Below are positions 1 through 4,677 of a DNA stretch of 7,558 bases, one piece after another; positions within the stretch are counted from its first letter, which is position 1, and each line of letters starts with the position of its first letter. Where the stretch lies: positions 1 to 7,558 of the forward strand of contig CAMLRX010000183.1 of NCBI GenBank assembly GCA_946482545.1. Reading direction: 5' to 3'. Origin of the DNA: an uncultured Flavihumibacter sp. (GTDB lineage Bacteria; Bacteroidota; Bacteroidia; Chitinophagales; Chitinophagaceae). Below the pieces are notes generated by a model. The model was not told the DNA's origin. It made no database searches and saw only the letters and a program-made list of their open reading frames with translations. The position numbers were made by a program, and so were the translations under genes.

Positions 1-39
1 ATGTTTAACAGGCGCGGCTTTTTTTGTTGTTTTTGCCAT
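1..39 (-). CDS. N-terminus of a Lys/Ala-rich protein, cut by the left edge
   Basis: Reading leftwards from an ATG at 39-37, thirteen codons run without a stop to the first base of the window and give MAKTTKKAAPVKH. The composition (four Lys, three Ala, two Thr and a Pro in 13 residues) is typical of the basic, disordered N-terminal tails found on many Bacteroidota proteins, including histone H1-like and other nucleic-acid-binding proteins, but such tails also precede unrelated domains, so no function can be assigned. It lies on the same strand as the EcsC-family gene and starts 39 bp after that gene's stop, so co-transcription is possible. The call rests on codon content and spacing alone; 13 codons are too few to rule out chance. 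Confidence 0.45.
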   Translation of the reverse strand, partial: MAKTTKKAAPVKH

Positions 40-78
40 ATTTCAAATGTACAGCATAGAACAATGTACCGCATACCA

Positions 79-813
79 TCAGGCCGGTAATCTTTTCATT
101 TCCATCCAGCGCATCCGGTAGGCATTCATGGCCGTTTCTCCCAGCTGGTTCAGCAGCCGGTAATTCACCACTACACCAACCACCGCACCGATGCCGGGGA
201 TCAGTTGCGCCAGCTTCGCAAGGTCAATATAATCGCGGTATTCCTGTTGGAAACTGAGCCAATCGAATTGCTGAATATCTTCCGGAATGAATTTAGTTTT
301 CTCCTCCCAGTCCGACATTTGTTCAAATACTTTTTTCCGGTGCTGCTGACTGGAAAACGCGAGTTGAAAGATATGCAGGATAAACAGTCGTTCTTTGAAT
401 TCTTTCACATCAAATCCATATTCAGAAGCGATATCGAACAACATTTTCAGTTTGATCCCCAGTAACAAAGGAAAATCCGCCAACCCCATCAATATTCCTC
501 CGGCTCCTGTTATCCCGCCTTCGGTGGCAGCAGTTTTCTTATAGACATCTATCCTGGCCTTCACTGCCGATTCGGCCACTTCAAGCGTGCGGTACAAGTC
601 TTTTTTTGAGGTGGTATATTCCGCGCCGAACAATACCCCCCTTACCATTTGTTTGATTACGGCCGTAATGCCCGCATGTACTTTATCGGGAATATAACTA
701 TTGAGTTTCGTCTGTAATTTCTTCGACAGTTTATTCACCAGCGAAGGCCTTTTGGTCATTTTCCGCTGCCATCGTTTCAGTTCGTCCATGGCAAGTGCTT
801 CGTATGCATTCAT
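79..813 (-). CDS. EcsC family protein
   Basis: This 244-residue protein resembles the EcsC family, named after the third gene of the Bacillus subtilis ecsABC locus; the biochemical role of the family is poorly defined. The N-terminus (YEALAMDELKRWQRKM, residues 4-19) matches the usual family opening of a Tyr-Glu pair followed by an amphipathic helix with Leu and Trp. Two Gly-rich hydrophobic stretches follow, at about residues 99-120 (GGITGAGGILMGLADFPLLL) and 204-221 (LIPGIGAVVGVVVNYRLL). Both are typical of the family and could be membrane-associated, but neither is a clean transmembrane helix. The middle, residues 135-195, is charged. There is no signal peptide. The first ATG was chosen because the family motif begins directly after it; ATG at codon 9 would cut into that motif. 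It stands 93 bp after the small winged-helix gene and ends 39 bp before the gene at the left edge. The family call is from sequence style and moderately strong; the function is unknown. Confidence 0.8.
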   Translation of the reverse strand: MNAYEALAMDELKRWQRKMTKRPSLVNKLSKKLQTKLNSYIPDKVHAGITAVIKQMVRGVLFGAEYTTSKKDLYRTLEVAESAVKARIDVYKKTAATEGGITGAGGILMGLADFPLLLGIKLKMLFDIASEYGFDVKEFKERLFILHIFQLAFSSQQHRKKVFEQMSDWEEKTKFIPEDIQQFDWLSFQQEYRDYIDLAKLAQLIPGIGAVVGVVVNYRLLNQLGETAMNAYRMRWMEMKRLPA

Positions 814-840
814 AGCTGAAAGTTAAGTTGCTTTAGCGGC

Positions 841-878
841 TCACCGGCAATAGATTTTCCTACCGGGAACTCCGGTGA
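841..878 (-). repeat. Two alternative inverted repeats upstream of the EcsC gene
   Basis: On the plus strand, TCACCGG (841-847) is a perfect 7-base complement of CCGGTGA (872-878), separated by 24 bases. Inside that loop, ACCGG (862-866) can instead pair with CCGGT (872-876) across a 5-base loop, GAACT. The two pairings share the arm at 872-876, so they are mutually exclusive. Both would form in the RNA leader of the minus-strand EcsC-family gene, whose ATG is 27 bp away. No T-run follows the structure on the minus strand, so it is not an intrinsic terminator there; the run of A at 878-883 is on the wrong side. It could be an operator or leader structure, or chance. Confidence 0.3.
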
Positions 879-906
879 AAAAAGCAAAATGCATACCGTG
901 AAAAAA

Positions 907-1167
907 CTAGTGAAAAACAGGTGTTTTCTGGGAAAGGGAACGGGCTTTTTCCAGCCCCTCGAGCGTCATACGGTAGGCGTAGGTCCCGAGGTTTTTACAT
1001 TCCGCCAGGCCTTCGTTCACCAATTCGTGAAGGTGCTGCTCCACTATATCCCATCCCAGCAGTTGCCGGACGATGATCTCACGCGGACTGCACCAATAAG
1101 TGTGTGGCCTTGAATCGTGTTTCACGATCTCGTAGATGGTTTGGAGTGTCTGGTAGTGCGGGAGCAT
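907..1167 (-). CDS. Small predicted winged-helix protein (hypothetical)
   Basis: This is an 86-residue protein that I do not recognise by name. The pattern fits a stand-alone winged helix-turn-helix: helix 1 at about residues 5-17 (YQTLQTIYEIVKH); helix 2 at about 27-37 (SPREIIVRQLL); a putative recognition helix at about 39-53 (WDIVEQHLHELVNEG); and a short hairpin or wing at about 54-68 (LAECKNLGTYAYRMT), followed by the closing helix LEGLEKAR. The order 'hydrophobic helix, Glu-Gly-Leu, wing with aromatic residues, Thr-x-x-Gly' is common in MarR/PadR-like and archaeal-type wHTH domains. There is no signal peptide or membrane segment. The only Met near the start is at 1167. It lies 124 bp after anmK and 93 bp before the EcsC-family gene, all on the minus strand, and is preceded by an inverted repeat (1179-1200) that could be its operator. 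Being a real gene is well supported by the domain-like sequence; the DNA-binding role is inferred. Confidence 0.65.
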   Translation of the reverse strand: MLPHYQTLQTIYEIVKHDSRPHTYWCSPREIIVRQLLGWDIVEQHLHELVNEGLAECKNLGTYAYRMTLEGLEKARSLSQKTPVFH

Positions 1168-1178
1168 ATTATAAATCT

Positions 1179-1200
1179 ACTTCAAAAGAAATTTCGAAGT
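1179..1200 (-). promoter_or_regulatory. Imperfect inverted repeat just upstream of the small winged-helix gene
   Basis: The arms ACTTC (1179-1183) and GAAGT (1196-1200) are perfect complements. One A/C mismatch follows, then three more A/T pairs (1185-1187 with 1192-1194), leaving a GAAA centre at 1188-1191. The proximal edge is 11 bp from the ATG of the winged-helix gene at 1167, where a transcriptional repressor binding site would block expression. A TAGATTTA sequence on the minus strand (plus 1172-1179) is one base off the Bacteroidota -7 consensus TAnnTTTG and abuts the repeat, but no TTTG lies at the expected -33 distance. An operator for autoregulation is a guess; a short hairpin after anmK or chance are alternatives. 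Confidence 0.3.
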
Positions 1201-1291
1201 GTATTTCAATGGGCATAGTTATACACATCGTACCCACAGCGGATGGGGAAATTTTTGTAACCGTTTTCATGTCAACTTTTTAGTAGCCAGA

Positions 1292-2488
1292 TTAATAGGG
1301 GAAAGAAATTTTTCCCATGGTAACGGCGGGCATTCCCCTTTCTTTTCCGAAATCGATTGGTGCGCCACAAAGCGCTTCGTTGGCGAGTACCGCGAAAAGA
1401 ACGGCCTCTTTCGCATCGCCATCTATTCCAAGTTCCGAGGTGTGGTGTAGGCTAACCGGCGGCAGCAGTTCCCTGATCCATGCCACCAGCAACGGGTTGT
1501 GCGCTCCACCGCCACTGAGGTAAATGTGCGGGTGTTGAAATTGCGCCATCACTTTGCGCAATGCTTCCGCTATGGTCTCGGCGCTGAACCTGGTAACCGT
1601 TGCCAGGAGATCATGTTTGTTAATGTCCGATGAATTACTTTTCTCCATCGCCTGGTGCAACCAATCGAGGTTAAACAGCTCGGGACCGGTAGTTTTAGGA
1701 ATGGACAGGGAAAGAAAGGGTTCCTTTTTCATGGCATCCAATAATGACTGGTGGATATTTCCAGCGGATGCCAGCAACGCGTCTTTGTCGTAGTCGACGC
1801 CGAAATACCTTCGGCTCACGGCATCGATCAGTGTATTTCCCGGCCCGGTATCCGTTACAAAAACACCGCTGGGCTCGTTGGAAGCGGGCAAGAACGTGAA
1901 GTTGGCGATGCCGCCCATGTTCAGCATGATTCTGTCTTCTCCTTTCTTCGAAAAAATACAGCAATCACCATACAGTGCCAGGGGCGCACCTTCACCGCCT
2001 GCGGCGATGTGTTTCTGCCTGAAATCACTGAGCGTGGTAATGCCCGTTTTTACCGCGATATGATCTCCATCTCCAATCTGAAGGGTGGCATTGGGATAAC
2101 CTTTTATGCCATGCAGGATCGCCGGCAAATGAAATACCGTTTGCCCATGAGACGCAATCACATCTACAGCTTCCGGAGCGATGTTCCAGGTGCTTAAACA
2201 ATCCAGCACATATTCTGCGTGCAGCAAACCTATTCTTTCGTTTAACAGGCACAGGTATGCGAAATCGATGGTCTGCTTCGCGAATACTTCACGGATTTCG
2301 TGCTTCGTTGTTTCTCCATAAGGAATGGTGGCGAAGTGTTTCAGTTCAAGCTGTGTATCTGTTCCACTTCCGCTCACTGAACATAGGGCCACATCGAGAC
2401 CATCGAGTGAAGTTCCCGACATAAGGCCGATGATGTGCCGTGTTGGTTTACCGGCGATGGCGTACAAACGGCTGATGTTCTTATTCAT
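1292..2488 (-). CDS. anmK: Anhydro-N-acetylmuramic acid kinase
   Basis: AnmK uses ATP to open the 1,6-anhydro ring of anhydro-MurNAc and phosphorylate it, giving MurNAc-6-phosphate, the substrate of MurQ. The 398-residue length fits the family (about 370-400). ASKHA-type motifs are in order: GLMSGTSLDGLDVALC at 21-36 (phosphate binding); IASHGQTVFH at 111-120; LQIGDGDHIAVKTGI at 136-150; SDFRQKHIAAGGEGAPL at 154-170, in which Asp155 is the likely catalytic base by family analogy; NMGGIANFT at 190-198; DTGPGNTLID at 213-222; LSGGGAHNPLL at 324-334; and a C-terminal GDAKEAVLFAVLA at 357-369. No signal peptide, so cytoplasmic. I chose the ATG at 2488, whose first eight bases (ATGAATAA) contain the murQ stop; an in-frame GTG at 2497 would add only three residues. 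The overlap suggests translational coupling to murQ. All expected motifs are intact. Confidence 0.96.
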   Translation of the reverse strand: MNKNISRLYAIAGKPTRHIIGLMSGTSLDGLDVALCSVSGSGTDTQLELKHFATIPYGETTKHEIREVFAKQTIDFAYLCLLNERIGLLHAEYVLDCLSTWNIAPEAVDVIASHGQTVFHLPAILHGIKGYPNATLQIGDGDHIAVKTGITTLSDFRQKHIAAGGEGAPLALYGDCCIFSKKGEDRIMLNMGGIANFTFLPASNEPSGVFVTDTGPGNTLIDAVSRRYFGVDYDKDALLASAGNIHQSLLDAMKKEPFLSLSIPKTTGPELFNLDWLHQAMEKSNSSDINKHDLLATVTRFSAETIAEALRKVMAQFQHPHIYLSGGGAHNPLLVAWIRELLPPVSLHHTSELGIDGDAKEAVLFAVLANEALCGAPIDFGKERGMPAVTMGKISFPY

Positions 2489-3311
2489 GTGTTGCACGGA
2501 TCGCTTCCATGGATCGTTTAACGGATTTGTATTTCAGCAGCAGTGTTTTGGCCCTTTCATAATCGGTTATGCCTGTTTTTTCCATGAGCATTTTCACGCC
2601 ACGGTCCACCAGTTTTTCATTGGTCAGTTGCATGTTCACCATTTTGTTGTCCTCTACCCTTCCGAGCTGGATCATCAGGGTGGTGGAGATCATGTTTAAC
2701 ACCAGTTTCTGTGCCGTACCGCTTTTCATCCTGGTGCTGCCTGTTACGAATTCAGGGCCCACTACAATTTCCATGGGAAATTCCGCGATGTCCGATACCG
2801 GAGAACCGGGGTTACAGGCGATGCTTCCGGTGAGGATATTCCTTTTCCGGCATTCCTCCAGCGCGCCCAGTACATAAGGCGTGGCGCCACTCGCAGCAAT
2901 ACCCAGCACTACATCATCTTCAGTAATATTCCGTTCCTGCAAATCTTTCCAGCCTTGCAGCCTGTCGTCTTCCGCATACTCCACGGCACTGAGGATGGCT
3001 TTGTTCCCACCCGCAATCACCCCGTTTACCAATTCTGGCGGAACCCCGTAGGTGGGCGGACATTCACTGGCATCCACCACACCTAACCTGCCGCTGGTTC
3101 CTGCTCCGATGTAGAAAAGTCTGCCGCCAGTAAGCATTTTATCAGCCGCGGCCTGAATGAACGCGTCAATCTGCGGCAATGCCTTTTCCACGGCGTAGGG
3201 TACGGTTTTGTCTTCATTGTTGATGTGCGTTAGAATCTCTGTTACACTCATCTGCTCCAGGTGTCTGTATGGCGATGCCTGCTCTGTTACCCTGGTAAAT
3301 TCCTTTTTCAT
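2481..3311 (-). CDS. murQ: N-acetylmuramic acid 6-phosphate etherase
   Basis: MurQ cleaves the D-lactyl ether of MurNAc-6-phosphate, giving GlcNAc-6-phosphate, which enters amino-sugar metabolism, and D-lactate. The 276-residue protein has the SIS (sugar isomerase) fold signature: GGRLFYIGAGTSGRLGVVDA at 62-81, SECPPTYGVPPELV at 82-95, AASGATPYVLGAL at 139-151 and EFVTGSTRMKSGTAQKLVLN at 187-206. Glu83 in the SECPPT motif corresponds to one catalytic glutamate of the family; the second is Glu111 or Glu114 in the EYAEDD segment. It is some 20 residues shorter than the E. coli enzyme (298 residues), mainly at the C-terminus, which is usual for many MurQ proteins. There is no signal peptide, so it is cytoplasmic. 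The ATG at 3311 gives the typical N-terminus ('TEQASPYRHLEQMS', residues 9-22). It starts 30 bp after the susD-like stop and overlaps anmK, whose product it consumes. Confidence 0.97.
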   Translation of the reverse strand: MKKEFTRVTEQASPYRHLEQMSVTEILTHINNEDKTVPYAVEKALPQIDAFIQAAADKMLTGGRLFYIGAGTSGRLGVVDASECPPTYGVPPELVNGVIAGGNKAILSAVEYAEDDRLQGWKDLQERNITEDDVVLGIAASGATPYVLGALEECRKRNILTGSIACNPGSPVSDIAEFPMEIVVGPEFVTGSTRMKSGTAQKLVLNMISTTLMIQLGRVEDNKMVNMQLTNEKLVDRGVKMLMEKTGITDYERAKTLLLKYKSVKRSMEAIRATHE

Positions 3312-3341
3312 CTCAGTGCTGTTTATGTTTCTATAGTATTC

Positions 3342-4655
3342 TTAGAACGCAGGATCGTCTGGCGTATTGGGATTGTTGTCCCGTTCACGGAAAGGATAAG
3401 GGAAAAAATTCCTTTTCTTTTCCACATTAGGGGTATTGCTCCGGCCGAAACGCCGCATATCTTCCATTTTAAAGCCTTGCATATAAAGCTCGATGCACCT
3501 TTGGCGGTAAATTTCCGTCAGCAATGCGTCTGCAGTTACTGCTCCTGCGTAAACACCTTCGTCTGCGCCCACCCCAAAGGGATCTGCCGCAGGGGTTTTG
3601 GTTCTGATCCTGTTGATCTCCACGATAGCATCTGCCAGCGACGGCGTTGTTTTTCTTACCTGCGCCTCCGCTTTTATCAGTGTGATTTCTCCGGGTAAAT
3701 ACACGGGCCATACAGTTGCGATAGCCGCACCGAAGCCGGATATACGCCACCTGGGTGCCGCCGTGGTATTGATGACCATGTAGAACGGAATCCTTTTATC
3801 GGAATTGAAGACGGGCCGGAGATCGATGGGCAGGCCGAAGGTACTGTCCACCACCTGGAACACGTTGTTGGTGCTGGTGCTTACCTGGTAGATCGGGTTC
3901 TGGTTGGCGTTATCGAACCTGATTTCATTCCTGACCGTAAGGTTTACATTGTTCGCAGCCGCCAGCGCGGTGGAGTAATCGCCTGCGAAAAGCGCGTACC
4001 TGGCTTTCAGCGCCTGGGGTGTATTGGTGAGGTCGAAGCCCGGGGTCAGCAGGTTGAGTACGGTTCCGCTGGGCGGATTGGCCGTCATAAAAGCGATGGC
4101 TTCATCTAGTACGGCCACTACTTTTCTGAATCCATCCACGCGGTTGATGAATCCGACCTGCAAACCCACGCCAACCGTGTCTGGCACCTGTTGCCAGAAC
4201 ATGGAGAGCGAGCCCAGCGCAAGCGCTTTGAAAACGCTGGCGTGGCCAATCAAACCGGCAGCGTAATTTTTATCGCCCAACTGTTTGGCTGCATTGATCA
4301 CCCTGTCGGCTTCGAAGATCACTTTCAGGTTGGTGGTCCATAAGTTGTTCAGCACATTGTTGTTGCCATCTACCAGATTTCCTCCGGTATTCAGGTTGGT
4401 TTCATCCACATTACCCGTGTTTCTGTTGATGAGTTCATAAGTACTGAATCCGTTTGCGGCCACAATGTTGTAAATGCTGCCCACGCGGGTGGTGGCGTAG
4501 GTTCTTTGCAGTCCTATGGAAACACTGGTGATACCAGCAGGCGTGGAAAGTACATCGTCTACAAGTGGCGCATTGGCGTTGTTGAAATCTTTTTTACACG
4601 AAGTGAATACAACGCCTGTGGTGAGAAAAAGTATAATGAAGAGTAGTAGTCTCAT
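3342..4655 (-). CDS. SusD/RagB-family nutrient-binding outer-membrane lipoprotein
   Basis: SusD-like proteins sit on the cell surface as a lid over their SusC partner and capture oligosaccharides or peptides for import. This 437-residue protein starts with a lipoprotein signal: Met-Arg, a hydrophobic core (LLLFIILFLTTGVVF, residues 3-17) and the lipobox FTSC with Cys20, followed by KKD, which fits the Bacteroidota surface-export signal. The C-terminal half carries SusD landmarks: EITLIKAEAQVRK near residues 331-343, a TPR-like helix with EINRIRTK, the EIYRQRCIELYMQGFKMEDMRRFGR segment near 390-414, and a closing NFFPYPFRERDNNPNT. It is shorter than many SusD proteins (500 or more). The frame stays open 39 codons upstream into the susC end, but only the ATG at 4655 places the signal peptide at the N-terminus. 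It lies 22 bp after the susC-like stop and 30 bp before murQ. The ligand cannot be read from the sequence; murQ and anmK downstream suggest an amino-sugar or peptidoglycan fragment. Confidence 0.93.
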   Translation of the reverse strand: MRLLLFIILFLTTGVVFTSCKKDFNNANAPLVDDVLSTPAGITSVSIGLQRTYATTRVGSIYNIVAANGFSTYELINRNTGNVDETNLNTGGNLVDGNNNVLNNLWTTNLKVIFEADRVINAAKQLGDKNYAAGLIGHASVFKALALGSLSMFWQQVPDTVGVGLQVGFINRVDGFRKVVAVLDEAIAFMTANPPSGTVLNLLTPGFDLTNTPQALKARYALFAGDYSTALAAANNVNLTVRNEIRFDNANQNPIYQVSTSTNNVFQVVDSTFGLPIDLRPVFNSDKRIPFYMVINTTAAPRWRISGFGAAIATVWPVYLPGEITLIKAEAQVRKTTPSLADAIVEINRIRTKTPAADPFGVGADEGVYAGAVTADALLTEIYRQRCIELYMQGFKMEDMRRFGRSNTPNVEKKRNFFPYPFRERDNNPNTPDDPAF

Positions 4656-4677
4656 AACTTCTGTTTTAACGGATGAA

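Noticed and set aside
44..51. TACATTTG on the minus strand, an exact match to the Bacteroidota -7 consensus TAnnTTTG
   Set aside because: There is no TTTG at the -33 distance, and the ATG at 39 is only four bases away, so transcription would begin at or past the start codon. An 8-base degenerate match is easily random.
49..69. Inverted repeat GTACA/TGTAC with an 11-base loop after the EcsC-family gene
   Set aside because: A five-pair stem with no following T-run is too weak for a terminator, and there is no other support for an operator.
898..930. AAAAC/GTTTT stem at the end of the winged-helix gene, followed by a T-run on the minus strand
   Set aside because: The stem has a single G/C pair and lies inside the coding sequence; too weak to call an intrinsic terminator.
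889..1113. Plus-strand open frame of 74 codons overlapping the small winged-helix gene
   Set aside because: The minus-strand 86-residue protein has a domain-like pattern and fits the uniform gene direction; the plus-strand translation does not.
1233..1247. CCCA/TGGG hairpin after anmK
   Set aside because: Only four pairs and no adjacent T-run on the minus strand; not a credible terminator for the operon.
1751..2197. Plus-strand open frame of 148 codons
   Set aside because: It is fully antisense to anmK, whose family motifs span this region.
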